Numbered from the stretch's first letter, positions 1-8,575 are shown. The stretch is DNA of 64,000 bases from an uncultured Bacilli bacterium (GCA_934154785.1 CAKPGL010000004.1:1-64000); one strand, 5' to 3'. Notes: generated by a model from the letters alone, not told the origin. Translations and numbers: made by a program.

Positions 1-69
1 CATCTCGAACACAGAAGTTAAGCTCACTAACGCCGAAGATAGTGAATGCGAAAATAGGTAGTTGCCAAT
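1..69 (+). rRNA. rrf: 5S ribosomal RNA, 3' part
   Basis: The window opens inside a 5S rRNA gene. The conserved block CATCTCGAACACAGAAGTTAAG sits at the very start and the 3' strand of helix I (about GTTGCCAA) ends near position 69, followed by a run of T. The 5' part lies outside the window, so this is the end of an rRNA operon. The exact 3' end is estimated. Confidence 0.9.
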
Positions 70-112
70 TTTTTTTTGTCCTTTTTAGGAAATTTACAAT
101 ATAACTGACAAG

Positions 113-139
113 AAAAACGTAGTCAATATACGTTTTTTT
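113..139 (+). terminator. Intrinsic terminator behind the 5S gene
   Basis: A 9-bp stem (113-121 with 129-137, AAAAACGTA/TACGTTTTT) with a 7-nt loop runs into a T tract. It sits just before the extended -10 of the next gene, so one short stretch ends the rRNA operon and starts the next transcript. Confidence 0.6.
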
Positions 140-148
140 TGTTATAAT
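140..148 (+). promoter_or_regulatory. Extended -10 promoter for the U32 gene pair
   Basis: TGTTATAAT (140-148) is a consensus extended -10 (TGn plus TATAAT). A weak -35 (TAGTCA, 120-125) lies 17 nt upstream, inside the terminator loop. This placement rules out the ATG at 149 as the start codon. Confidence 0.6.
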
Positions 149-172
149 ATGTATTTGAAAAGTGGTGATTGT

Positions 173-1048
173 ATGACTAAAATTTTGGTTATACCAAGTA
201 GTATAAAAATGTTAAATGAATTAATTAATAAATGTGATGGCTTTATTGTTGGAATGAAAGACTTTAGTGTAAATGTACCTATTAGTTTTTCTATAGAAGA
301 ATTAAAAAATATTTCTAAAATTTGTAAGGATAATAATAAAGAATTATTTGTAAGTGTTAACAAAAATATTCATAATTCAGAGTTAGAATCGTTACTTGAT
401 GTTTTAAAAGAACTATCTACTTTAGATATAACTGGTATTATGTTTTATGATATAGCTGTTCTAAATTTAAATAATAAATTTAAATTTAATTTAAACCTAG
501 TTTGGAGTCAAGAGCATTTAACTACAAATTACGCTACTTGTAATTTTTGGAATTCTTATGGTGTTAATAGTGTATATTTATCAAGTGATATAACTTTGGA
601 TGAGATAATTGATATAAAAAACAATATAAAAATGAATACCTTTGTTAACGTATTTGGTTACTTACCAATGTTTGCTTCACACCGTCATTTAGTAAAAAAT
701 TATTTAGATACATTTAATTTGACTGATAATTCATCTGCTTATAAAATATGTAAAGAAGGTAAAAAATATACGATTGTTGATAACAATCTTGGTAGTTTAG
801 TTTATTCAAGTAATATACTTAATGGTCTTGATGAAATGTTGATATTAAAGGAAAACAATATAAATTATGTTGTATTAAACAGCTTTGATATTGTTGATTC
901 TTTATTTACAGAGGTTGTCAATCTGTTTACTAATGTTACTAAAGATAATGTAAAGAGTTATAACAATAAGATTAATGAAATGTTTGATAATATCGATAAA
1001 GGATTTTTATATAAAGAAACTGTGTATAAGGTGAAGAACAATGAATAA
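173..1048 (+). CDS. U32 family protein, small partner (YrrN/TrhP1-like)
   Basis: This 291-residue protein belongs to the peptidase U32 family by its position directly before, and overlapping by 8 bases, a clear U32 protein, and by its short, diverged U32-like barrel. In Bacillus the equivalent pair (yrrN-yrrO, trhP1-trhP2) is needed for 5-hydroxyuridine formation at tRNA wobble position 34. Start: the first ATG (149) overlaps the -10 box, while ATG 173 has GTGGTGA just upstream, so 173 is chosen. The C-terminal half of typical U32 proteins is absent. The pairing is firm; the tRNA role is inferred from homologues. Confidence 0.65.
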   Translation: MTKILVIPSSIKMLNELINKCDGFIVGMKDFSVNVPISFSIEELKNISKICKDNNKELFVSVNKNIHNSELESLLDVLKELSTLDITGIMFYDIAVLNLNNKFKFNLNLVWSQEHLTTNYATCNFWNSYGVNSVYLSSDITLDEIIDIKNNIKMNTFVNVFGYLPMFASHRHLVKNYLDTFNLTDNSSAYKICKEGKKYTIVDNNLGSLVYSSNILNGLDEMLILKENNINYVVLNSFDIVDSLFTEVVNLFTNVTKDNVKSYNNKINEMFDNIDKGFLYKETVYKVKNNE

Positions 1049-2249
1049 AATAATTAATAAGCCAGAGCTTTTAGCACCAGCTGGTGATTTAGAACGTTTA
1101 AAAATAGCATTATTATATGGTGCTGATGCTGTATATTTAGGTGGAACTGCTTTTGGTCTTAGGGCTAATGCTACAAACTTTACATTAGATGATTTAAAAG
1201 ATGGTACAGATTACGCTCATTCTTTAGGTAAAAAAATTTATGTTACTGTTAATATTGTTTTACATAACAAGGAAATAAATGGTTTAGTAGATTATTTAAA
1301 AGAGTTAGATAAAATTGGTGTGGACGCTATCATTGTAAGTGATCCAGCTATTATAAAACTCGCTAAAGAAAACACTAATTTACATGTTCATTTATCTACA
1401 CAGCAATCCACTCTGAATAAAGAAGCTGTAGAGTTTTGGAAAAATTGTGGTGTTGAGCGAATAGTCCTTGCTCGTGAATCTTCAAGAGAAGATATTATTG
1501 ATATAAAGAAAAATATTGATATTGAGATAGAATGTTTTATTCATGGTGCTATGTGTGCTTCTTATAGTGGTAGATGTGTTCTTTCTAACTTCTTAACAGC
1601 TAGAGATTCCAACCGCGGTGGTTGTGCTCAAATATGCCGTTGGGATTTTGATTTAGAAAATAAAAATGGAATAAAATTAGCCGGTGAAAAACCATTTACA
1701 TTTTGTACTAAGGATTTATCACTTGCAGAATATATTCCAGATATGATAAATATCGGTGTTGATTCATTTAAAATTGAAGGTAGAATGCGTTCTGTTTACT
1801 ATATTGCCACTATTGTCGATACTTATCGTAAGATTATTGATTCTTATTGTAACGATCCTGATAATTATGAATATAATAAAGATTATGAAAGGGTTCTTAG
1901 AAATTGCGCTAATAGGGATTCTTTAGCACAATTCTATAACAATAAAAATGATAAAGACTGTCAATATTACAATGGTAGAGAAGAAGTATCTAATCAAGAT
2001 TTTTTAGGTATTGTTCTTGATTATGATAAAAAAACTTCTTACGCAACTATTGAACAAAGAAATTACTTTAAAATAGGTGATATGGTCGAGTTTTTTGGCC
2101 CAAACATTGAAACAATAACTTTTAAAATAGATAACATTTTAGATGAAAAGGATGAACCAATTGACATAGTTAGACATCCTAAACAAATTGTAAAAATTAA
2201 AATACCATTTACTTTATATAAAAATGACATGATGCGTATGAAACACTAA
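1041..2249 (+). CDS. U32 family peptidase / tRNA hydroxylation protein (TrhP-like)
   Basis: The 402-residue product opens with the U32 signature KPELLAPAGDLERLKIALLY and GADAVYLGG. It has the conserved cysteine region HGAMCASYSGRCVLSNF followed by RDSNRGGCAQICRW around residues 170-205, and then SFKIEGRMRS. The family is labelled collagenase-like peptidase, but the better-supported role for the RlhA/TrhP group is an iron-sulfur-linked, prephenate-dependent hydroxylation of RNA uridine or cytidine. The gene overlaps the preceding small U32 partner, so the two are probably translated together. Confidence 0.85.
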   Translation: MNKIINKPELLAPAGDLERLKIALLYGADAVYLGGTAFGLRANATNFTLDDLKDGTDYAHSLGKKIYVTVNIVLHNKEINGLVDYLKELDKIGVDAIIVSDPAIIKLAKENTNLHVHLSTQQSTLNKEAVEFWKNCGVERIVLARESSREDIIDIKKNIDIEIECFIHGAMCASYSGRCVLSNFLTARDSNRGGCAQICRWDFDLENKNGIKLAGEKPFTFCTKDLSLAEYIPDMINIGVDSFKIEGRMRSVYYIATIVDTYRKIIDSYCNDPDNYEYNKDYERVLRNCANRDSLAQFYNNKNDKDCQYYNGREEVSNQDFLGIVLDYDKKTSYATIEQRNYFKIGDMVEFFGPNIETITFKIDNILDEKDEPIDIVRHPKQIVKIKIPFTLYKNDMMRMKH

Positions 2250-2256
2250 TTTTTTG

Positions 2257-2285
2257 TTGACAAATAATAAAAAGTGTAGTATCAT
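2257..2285 (+). promoter_or_regulatory. SigA-type promoter of greA
   Basis: TTGACA (2257-2262), a 17-nt spacer and TATCAT (2280-2285) lie 36 bases before the greA start. It is one of the best -35/-10 pairs in the window. Confidence 0.7.
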
Positions 2286-2320
2286 TTTATAGTCTTTAAA
2301 AATTATAAGAGGTGAATTTT

Positions 2321-2791
2321 ATGACAAATGCAAAAGAAGTATATTTAACTAGTGAAGGTTTACAAGATTTAAAACAAGAACTAGAAAATTTAAAATTAGT
2401 AAAACGCCCTGAAGTTATTCAGGCTTTAAAAGAAGCAAGAGCATTAGGAGATTTAAGTGAAAATGCTGAATACGATGCTGCCCGTCATGAACAAGCAGTA
2501 GTAGAGTCACGTATTGTTGAATTAGAGCAGATGATAGAAAATGCTGTTGTAATTGAAAATATTAAAACTGACTGTGTTGGCATTGGTACTAAAGTAAAAA
2601 TAGAGTATATTGATGATGATGAAACTGAAGAATACTCTATTGTTGGTAGTAAAGAAGCTGATCCATTTGAAAATAGAATTTCTAATGAATCACCAATTGC
2701 TCAAGCTATTATGGGACTTAAAGTTGGAGATATCGCAACTGTAGCAAGCCCTAATGGTCAATACAATGTTAAAATATTAGAAATTTGCTAA
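2321..2791 (+). CDS. greA: Transcription elongation factor GreA
   Basis: GreA enters the RNA polymerase secondary channel and stimulates cleavage of backtracked RNA. The 156-residue length is standard. Visible hallmarks are the N-terminal coiled coil containing LKEARALGDLSENAEYDAARHEQ (the acidic tip D..E is present at about residues 42-45) and the C-terminal FKBP-like domain with SPIAQAIMGLKVGD. An upstream GTG at 2312 lies inside the ribosome binding site AAGAGGTGA, so ATG 2321 is the start. It is a single gene with its own promoter and terminator. Confidence 0.95.
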   Translation: MTNAKEVYLTSEGLQDLKQELENLKLVKRPEVIQALKEARALGDLSENAEYDAARHEQAVVESRIVELEQMIENAVVIENIKTDCVGIGTKVKIEYIDDDETEEYSIVGSKEADPFENRISNESPIAQAIMGLKVGDIATVASPNGQYNVKILEIC

Positions 2792-2820
2792 AAAGTACAA
2801 TTTAGTTTGTGCTTTTTTTC
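2792..2820 (+). terminator. Intrinsic terminator of greA
   Basis: A 9-bp stem (2792-2800 with 2807-2815, one G-T pair) with a 6-nt loop runs into seven T. The 3' arm contains TTGTGC (2807-2812), which is 17 nt before the next TATAAT and may double as that promoter's -35. Confidence 0.75.
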
Positions 2821-2826
2821 TTTTTT

Positions 2827-2835
2827 TGTTATAAT
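2827..2835 (+). promoter_or_regulatory. Extended -10 promoter of the Fic gene
   Basis: TGTTATAAT lies 24 bases before the start codon, directly after the greA terminator T tract. The leader would be very short. Confidence 0.55.
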
Positions 2836-2858
2836 AAGCGCAACTGAGGTGGATAGTT

Positions 2859-3728
2859 ATGGATAGCGAGATGAAAGATACAATAGCGTTAATGTCGATT
2901 GGCCCTTCAATGACTGATGAGGAAGTAAGATTTTATATTAGCGAAATTTTTAGGGGTTATAACAAGAGAAAAAAAGAAGCAACTTTATATACTAAAGATG
3001 ATTTAATTCCACAAATTCTTATTTGTGCATATTTTACCTATGTAAAAAAATTAAGCGATAAAGAATTATTTAATAATTTTAAAAGAAAATATATTTATAA
3101 TGAAAATCAATTAGAAGAAGTTCATGAACCTAAGGAGAAACAAGGACTATCTTGTGTATATGATTATTTACAAGGCTTAGATGATTTTTCTAATATTAAT
3201 GTATATGATATATTTAAAATTCATAAGTTTTTATATTCTTTAGTTGATTGTACGGAATTTGGTGGTTCCCTAAGAACTAGCCCAGCACATATTTCTGGTG
3301 CACCAATTAATTTAACAGCGCCTGAAGATATTACCAAAGAATTACAAAACTTATTTATATATTCAAAAGAATTGACACAAAGAGGAATACAGTTATCGTA
3401 TAATGGAAATTCGTATGAATTACTAAAATACGTAGATGATTGCATTAAATTAAAGTGTCAATTAGTAAAAATTCATCCTTTTGCAGATGGCAATGGTAGA
3501 TCTGCACGGGCTCTACTAAATTTATATTTTAAGATTGTTGGATTACCTCCAGTTTATGTTACAAAAAAAGAGAAGAAAGAGTATCAAACTGCAATGGCTA
3601 AAGCAATTTGTGATGCTGAATATAATCCAGATTTTACATCTATTAATAGATTTTATTATTATAAAATTTGTGACTCTATAATAGAATTAGATATTTCTAA
3701 GAAAATTCAAAATAAAAGGATAAAATAA
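2859..3728 (+). CDS. Fic family protein (putative AMP transferase)
   Basis: The 289-residue protein carries the Fic catalytic loop HPFADGNGRSAR (from about His206), matching HxFx(D/E)GNGRxxR, so the catalytic His, the acidic residue and the phosphate-binding GNGR are all present. GGSLRTSPAHISGA upstream fits the target-binding flap region. Fic enzymes usually transfer AMP from ATP to a protein hydroxyl. I see no (S/T)xxxE(G/N) inhibitory motif in its usual place, so autoinhibition may be unusual or absent. No small antitoxin-like gene sits next to it. The start has GAGGTGG 7 bases upstream. The target is unknown. Confidence 0.85.
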   Translation: MDSEMKDTIALMSIGPSMTDEEVRFYISEIFRGYNKRKKEATLYTKDDLIPQILICAYFTYVKKLSDKELFNNFKRKYIYNENQLEEVHEPKEKQGLSCVYDYLQGLDDFSNINVYDIFKIHKFLYSLVDCTEFGGSLRTSPAHISGAPINLTAPEDITKELQNLFIYSKELTQRGIQLSYNGNSYELLKYVDDCIKLKCQLVKIHPFADGNGRSARALLNLYFKIVGLPPVYVTKKEKKEYQTAMAKAICDAEYNPDFTSINRFYYYKICDSIIELDISKKIQNKRIK

Positions 3729-3737
3729 ATTATATTA

Positions 3738-3764
3738 TTAGCACTTAATATTGACGAGTGCTAA
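3738..3764 (+). promoter_or_regulatory. CIRCE operator (HrcA binding site) upstream of clpB
   Basis: TTAGCACTT-N9-GAGTGCTAA matches the CIRCE consensus TTAGCACTC-N9-GAGTGCTAA at 17 of 18 arm positions. The -35 (TTGACG, 3751-3756) lies inside it, so HrcA binding should block polymerase directly. Confidence 0.93.
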
Positions 3765-3779
3765 TTTTTGTGTTATAAT
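3751..3779 (+). promoter_or_regulatory. Heat-shock-controlled promoter of clpB
   Basis: TTGACG (3751-3756), a 17-nt spacer and TATAAT (3774-3779) preceded by TG (extended -10). The -35 overlaps the spacer and right arm of CIRCE. Confidence 0.85.
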
Positions 3780-3827
3780 GTTAATGTTGGTAAAAAATCA
3801 ACATAATATTAAAAAGGAGGGGTTACT

Positions 3828-5939
3828 ATGAATGGACAAAATCCTTATGAAGAAAACTTACAAAATGTTTTAGAAAAATATGGACGTGATATTGTCGAAA
3901 GTGTTAAAAATGGCAAAGTTGACCCAATTATAGGACGTGATGAAGAAGTTCGCAATATTACCCGTATACTTTCTAGAAAAACTAAAAATAATCCAGTTTT
4001 GATTGGTGAACCCGGTGTAGGTAAAACCGCCATTGTTGAAGGGCTTGCTCAACGTATAGTTAGAGGCGATGTCCCAGACAACTTAAAAGATAAGCATATT
4101 TGGGAACTTGATTTAGGTGCTTTAGTTGCGGGTGCTAAATACCGTGGTGAATTTGAGGAAAGACTAAAAGCAGTATTAAAAGAAGTTAAAGATTCTGATG
4201 GTAAAATAATAATGTTTATTGATGAAATTCATATGATAGTTGGTGCTGGTGCTATTGAAGGTGCTATGGATGCTGGTAATATGTTAAAACCAATGCTTGC
4301 TCGTGGTGAAATTCATGTAATTGGTGCAACTACATTAAATGAGTATCGTAAATATATTGAAAAAGATGGTGCCTTAGAGCGTAGATTTCAAAAGGTACTA
4401 GTAAAAGAACCAACAGTAATGGATACTATTACAATTCTTCGTGGTTTAAAATCAAGATTTGAAGTATATCATGGTGTAAACATTAAAGATAATGCTTTAG
4501 TTGCGGCTGCTACTTTAGCAGATAGATATATAACAGATAGATTTTTACCAGATAAGGCTATAGACTTAGTTGATGAAGCTTGTGCCACAATAAAGGTACA
4601 AATGAATTCAGTCCCAGCTGATTTGGATGCTTTAACTAGAAAAATAATGCGTTTACAAATAGAATTAGAAGCTATAAAAAAAGATACTGATGAAATATCT
4701 AAAAAACGTGTTGAAGAATTAAAAACACAAATAGCGGATTTAAAAGTTAAAGAGTCTGGTTATAAACAAAAATGGGAAGAAGAAAAGAAAATTAATGATT
4801 TAATAAATCAAAAGAAAGATGAAATTGAAAAATGCAAAGTTCGTCTAGAAAATGCTGAAAATAATTATGATTTAGAAACAGCCGCTAAATTACGTCATGG
4901 AACTATTCCAAGTCTTGAAAAAGATTTAGAGAATCTTAAGAAAAAAGATGAATCAAAAATACTTAGTGATACTGTAGATGAAGAATCAATCGCAAGTATT
5001 ATATCTAGATGGACTAATATTCCAATAAGTAAATTAGTTGGTGGTGAACGTGAAAAATTAATTCATCTTGAAGAAAATATGAAAAAAAGAGTTAAGGGTC
5101 AAGATGAAGCCTTAAAACTTGTTAGTGAAGCAATTATTCGTGCTCGTGCTGGCATTAAAGATCCTAATCGTCCAATTGGTTCATTTATATTCTTAGGTCC
5201 AACCGGAGTTGGTAAGACAGAAGTTGCGAAAACCTTAGCTAAAGAGTTATTTGATGATGAAAGACATATGGTTCGTATTGATATGAGTGAGTATATGGAA
5301 AGCTTTTCTGTTTCAAGATTAGTTGGTGCGCCTCCAGGATATGTAGGATATGATGAAGGTGGTCAATTAACAGAAGCAGTAAGAAGAAACCCTTATAGTA
5401 TAGTTTTATTTGATGAAATTGAAAAAGCTCATAAAGATGTATTTAATATATTATTACAAATCCTGGATGATGGACGTATTACTGATTCCCAAGGTCGAAC
5501 AGTTGACTTTAAAAATACAATTATTATTATGACATCTAACTTAGGTAGTGAGTACATACTAGAGAATAAAGAAAACGCTAATGAGTTAGTAATGGATGAA
5601 TTAAGACATACATTTAAACCAGAATTTATAAATCGTATTGATGAAATAATTATATTTAAATCACTTAATAAAGATGTTGTATATGATATTTTAAATAAAA
5701 TTATTAATGAAGTTCAAGAACGTCTTAGTGATAAAAAAATAAAAATTACTTTAACAGATACTGCTAAAAAATATATAATTGATCATTCTTATGATGAAAG
5801 ATATGGTGCTAGACCAATCAAAAGATATGTATCTAGAAACGTTGAAACAATGTTAGCTAACGCTATTATAACTGATAAAATAAAATTTAATAGTGAAGTT
5901 ATCATTGATGTAGAAAATGATCAATTAGTGTTAAAATAA
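3828..5939 (+). CDS. clpB: ATP-dependent disaggregase ClpB lacking the N domain
   Basis: This Hsp100 ATPase rescues aggregated proteins together with DnaK. The 703-residue protein has AAA1 with Walker A GEPGVGKT (60-67) and Walker B MFIDEIH, a ClpB-type coiled-coil middle domain (about 265-385, ending in AAKLRHGTIPSLEK), then AAA2 with GPTGVGKT (about 457-464), VGAPPGYVGY and the C-terminal RPIKRYV region. The long middle domain makes it ClpB rather than ClpC or ClpE. The about 150-residue N domain is missing; translation starts at AAGGAGG-ATG right before the AAA1 linker, so this is native and not a truncation. Mollicute ClpB is similarly short. It is a single gene under CIRCE. Confidence 0.93.
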   Translation: MNGQNPYEENLQNVLEKYGRDIVESVKNGKVDPIIGRDEEVRNITRILSRKTKNNPVLIGEPGVGKTAIVEGLAQRIVRGDVPDNLKDKHIWELDLGALVAGAKYRGEFEERLKAVLKEVKDSDGKIIMFIDEIHMIVGAGAIEGAMDAGNMLKPMLARGEIHVIGATTLNEYRKYIEKDGALERRFQKVLVKEPTVMDTITILRGLKSRFEVYHGVNIKDNALVAAATLADRYITDRFLPDKAIDLVDEACATIKVQMNSVPADLDALTRKIMRLQIELEAIKKDTDEISKKRVEELKTQIADLKVKESGYKQKWEEEKKINDLINQKKDEIEKCKVRLENAENNYDLETAAKLRHGTIPSLEKDLENLKKKDESKILSDTVDEESIASIISRWTNIPISKLVGGEREKLIHLEENMKKRVKGQDEALKLVSEAIIRARAGIKDPNRPIGSFIFLGPTGVGKTEVAKTLAKELFDDERHMVRIDMSEYMESFSVSRLVGAPPGYVGYDEGGQLTEAVRRNPYSIVLFDEIEKAHKDVFNILLQILDDGRITDSQGRTVDFKNTIIIMTSNLGSEYILENKENANELVMDELRHTFKPEFINRIDEIIIFKSLNKDVVYDILNKIINEVQERLSDKKIKITLTDTAKKYIIDHSYDERYGARPIKRYVSRNVETMLANAIITDKIKFNSEVIIDVENDQLVLK

Positions 5940-5944
5940 AATTA

Positions 5945-5972
5945 AGGTAGACTTTAGATAGTCTATCTTTTT
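5945..5972 (+). terminator. Intrinsic terminator of clpB
   Basis: A 9-bp stem (5945-5953 with 5960-5968, one G-T pair) with a 6-nt loop and a short T tract just after the clpB stop. Confidence 0.7.
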
Positions 5973-6024
5973 GTTAATAAATGAAATTTATTACAGTGTA
6001 GTAAAATATCAAAGAGGTGATTAA

Positions 6025-6063
6025 ATGCACTTTTTTCTTTTACTCATAAAATGCTTTTTATAG
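6025..6063 (+). CDS. Possible 12-residue hydrophobic leader peptide before yqfC
   Basis: ATG at 6025 follows a good ribosome site (AGAGGTGATT) and opens a 12-codon frame reading MHFFLLLIKCFL, ending in TAG, 24 bases before yqfC. The spacing of the ribosome site is right and the peptide is entirely membrane-like. It may be a leader peptide that sets translation of yqfC, or a chance frame behind a duplicated ribosome site. I cannot tell from one sequence. Confidence 0.35.
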   Translation: MHFFLLLIKCFL

Positions 6064-6087
6064 TAATAAAATTGATTAGGTGGTGTT

Positions 6088-6327
6088 ATGAAAATCATAA
6101 ATAATTTTCGTAGCTTTTTACTTGAAGATAATTTTGAAATACACATATACAAAAATAAAATAGATATTTTAAATTATACATCAATGGGACATTTTGATTC
6201 TAATAAAATAATTGTTTATTCTGATTCTGGATATATCACTATAAAAGGAAAAGACCTAGTTGTTACAAAACTTTTAAAAGATGAAGTATTAATTACAGGG
6301 CTGATAGACGGAATAGAATTGAGGTAA
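6088..6327 (+). CDS. yqfC: Sporulation protein YqfC (YabP/YqfC family)
   Basis: The 79-residue protein matches the YqfC family through NYTSMGHFDSNKIIVYSDSG, TIKGKDLVVTKLLKDEVLITG and a C-terminal IDGIEL. In Bacillus and Clostridium yqfC and yqfD are mother-cell (SigE) sporulation genes next to each other, as here. Only 3 bases separate it from yqfD. Its biochemical role is not known. Its presence suggests that the organism forms endospores or recently did. Confidence 0.85.
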   Translation: MKIINNFRSFLLEDNFEIHIYKNKIDILNYTSMGHFDSNKIIVYSDSGYITIKGKDLVVTKLLKDEVLITGLIDGIELR

Positions 6328-6330
6328 TCT

Positions 6331-7515
6331 ATGAAAAATAAATTATCATATTTTTTAGAAAGTAAAATTAGAATAAAAGTTGCTGGAAAGAATGCTTATA
6401 AGTTTATTCAAAAATTAGCAAATACCAAAATAGAGTTATTAAATATTAAACAAGTTAAAAGAGATACGGTTTATGTTTGGATATATAAAAAAGATTATCC
6501 TAATGTTTATAGATTAACTACTATATATAATATTGAGATAGTAGATTCTTCTGGCTGGATTAAAATAAAAAAGAGTATTAATGTTAATACTTATTTTATA
6601 TTGTCTTTAGTAGTAGGTTTAGTAGCCTTAATAATTCTTACTAATTTAATATTTAGTGTTGAAGTAATACATAATAATAAGGAAACTAGAGATTTTATCA
6701 TTAGAGAATTAAAAAATTATGATATCGATAAATATCATTTTAAAAAAAATTATCAAGAATTAAATAATATTAAAAAAGATATTATTTTAAAATATAAAGA
6801 TAAGATTGAATGGTTAGAAATAGAAACTGTCGGTGTAAAATATGTAGTTAGAATTCAATTACGTGAACATGCAGAAATAAAAGATAAACCCAATAATCGT
6901 GATGTAATAGCAAAAAAAGACGCAACTATAAAAAAAATTACAGCGTATAATGGTCAAGTAATAAAAACTGTTAATTCCTATGTAAAAAAAGGTGATACTA
7001 TTATAAGCGGCACCATTACTTTAAATGATAATATTAAAGGTTATACACCAGCAGATGGCAAAATATATGGTGAAGTATGGTATAATATAACAGTAGAGTA
7101 TCCATTTACTTATTATGAAGAAAAATATACTGGTAAAAAGAAAAATTCTTTAGTATTAAATATTTTAAATTGGAATTTATCTATTCCTAAAAATAAAAAT
7201 TATAAACTTGATAAAGAAATGGTACTTATAAATAATAGAGTTATTCCATTAAAATTATCTTATCAAAGACAAAGAGAAATTGAAATAATTGACCAAGTTT
7301 TAACGGAAGAAGAAGCAATAGAAAACGCTATTAACTTAGCAAAAGAGAAAATGCAAGCGGAACTTACTAATGGGGAATATATAATTTCACAAAAAAATTT
7401 GAAAATTAATATAAAGGATAGTAATATAGTATTAGATAGTTTTTTTGTAGTATATGAAGACATTACTGATTATAGAGAAATAGTAGAAGAAAAAGAAAAA
7501 ACAAAGGTAGAATGA
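6331..7515 (+). CDS. yqfD: Sporulation membrane protein YqfD
   Basis: The 394-residue protein has a cytosolic N-terminal part, one membrane helix at about residues 88-112 (TYFILSLVVGLVALIILTNL) and a large extracytoplasmic part with YVVRIQLREHAEI, RDVIAKKDATIKKI, VKKGDTIISG and PADGKIYGEVWY, all typical of YqfD. The late charged segment (EEAIENAINLAKEKM) is also usual. It is a mother-cell sporulation protein of unclear mechanism. It overlaps the next gene by 4 bases (ATGA). Confidence 0.88.
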   Translation: MKNKLSYFLESKIRIKVAGKNAYKFIQKLANTKIELLNIKQVKRDTVYVWIYKKDYPNVYRLTTIYNIEIVDSSGWIKIKKSINVNTYFILSLVVGLVALIILTNLIFSVEVIHNNKETRDFIIRELKNYDIDKYHFKKNYQELNNIKKDIILKYKDKIEWLEIETVGVKYVVRIQLREHAEIKDKPNNRDVIAKKDATIKKITAYNGQVIKTVNSYVKKGDTIISGTITLNDNIKGYTPADGKIYGEVWYNITVEYPFTYYEEKYTGKKKNSLVLNILNWNLSIPKNKNYKLDKEMVLINNRVIPLKLSYQRQREIEIIDQVLTEEEAIENAINLAKEKMQAELTNGEYIISQKNLKINIKDSNIVLDSFFVVYEDITDYREIVEEKEKTKVE

Positions 7516-8132
7516 TCATGTTTAGATTAATTATGTTAGGAATATTAAATAATGTTTGGAAAATACTAATTATTAGTGTATTAATATTTATTCTATTTAG
7601 AATAGTATATTTTAAAGTTACTAAAAAAAAGCTTGTATTTTATAAAGAAGTATTACTTATTTTATTTCTAATATATTTAATATGTTTGTTTTATGTAGTC
7701 ACATTTGAAGATGTAGAGTGGTCTACTTCCAATTATATTCCTTTTAAAGAAATAACTAGATATAGATTTGGCTCTAAATTATTTATAAAAAATGTTATAG
7801 GCAATATTATTATGTTTGCACCTTTTGGTTTCTTTATTAGATATTTCTTTAATATTAAAGATAAAAAAATTATGTTCTTAATTATAACACTTACATCAAC
7901 AGGAATAGAATTACTTCAAAGTGATATAGGTCGAGTTTTTGATATTGATGATATTATATTAAATGTAATTGGTGGTATGATAGGATTTTTAATATGTGAT
8001 TTATTTAAAGATATTAAAGTTAATTTACCTAGTTTATTGAAAAAGAATATTATTTATAATATAATAGTCATTGTATTATTGGTACTATTTATATTTTATT
8101 TAACAAATGTTATAGAAGTGGGGATTTTATGA
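7512..8132 (+). CDS. VanZ-like membrane protein
   Basis: The 206-residue protein has about five membrane segments and the VanZ core NYIPFKEI..., NVIGNIIMFAPFGF and GIELLQSDIGRVFDIDDIILNVIGGMIG. VanZ family members include a teicoplanin-resistance protein, but most have no known role. It overlaps yqfD before it and ybeY after it (4 bases each), so it is a firm operon member. In Bacillus this place holds phoH and pgpH. ATG 7518 is an alternative start with better spacing from AAAGGTAG. Confidence 0.8.
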   Translation: MIMFRLIMLGILNNVWKILIISVLIFILFRIVYFKVTKKKLVFYKEVLLILFLIYLICLFYVVTFEDVEWSTSNYIPFKEITRYRFGSKLFIKNVIGNIIMFAPFGFFIRYFFNIKDKKIMFLIITLTSTGIELLQSDIGRVFDIDDIILNVIGGMIGFLICDLFKDIKVNLPSLLKKNIIYNIIVIVLLVLFIFYLTNVIEVGIL

Positions 8133-8575
8133 ATAATATAGGTATATATAATGAAACAGATACAGTATTAGAAGAATTAGATGGTTTAAAAAAATTATTA
8201 GAATTTGCTTTGAAATATCAAAATCTTACTAATGTAGATTTTAATGTAATCCTAGTATCAGAAGATAAAATACATGAAATAAATAAGGAGTATCGTGGTA
8301 TAGATAGACCAACTGATGTTATTAGTTTTGCCTTAGAAGATAATAAAGATATCGAATATGATAATTATCGCTTACTTGGAGACATTTATATTTGTGATAA
8401 AAAGGTTTTTGACCAAGCCAAAGAGTATGGACACAGTGTTAAAAGAGAGTTATCTTTTTTAGCGGTTCATGGATTATTACATTTATTAGGATATGACCAT
8501 ATGAAACCAGAAGATGAAAAAGTCATGTTTGGTTTACAAGAAGAAATTTTAGATAAATATGGAATCAAAAGATAG
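8129..8575 (+). CDS. ybeY: Endoribonuclease YbeY
   Basis: YbeY is a zinc metallo-RNase used in 16S rRNA 3' maturation and ribosome quality control. The 148-residue length is normal. The zinc site HGLLHLLGYDH (H-x3-H-x5-H) lies near the C-terminus, and NKEYRGIDRPTDVISFAL is the other signature. It is the last gene of the yqfC operon, and its expected neighbours cdd and era lie 10 kb further on, after an inserted island. Confidence 0.95.
   Translation: MNNIGIYNETDTVLEELDGLKKLLEFALKYQNLTNVDFNVILVSEDKIHEINKEYRGIDRPTDVISFALEDNKDIEYDNYRLLGDIYICDKKVFDQAKEYGHSVKRELSFLAVHGLLHLLGYDHMKPEDEKVMFGLQEEILDKYGIKR

Noticed and set aside
3828..5939. Calling the Clp ATPase ClpC or ClpE
   Set aside because: The long coiled-coil middle domain ending in AAKLRHGTIPSLEK and the residues around both ATPase sites are ClpB-type; ClpC and ClpE have a shorter middle domain, and ClpE an N-terminal zinc finger.
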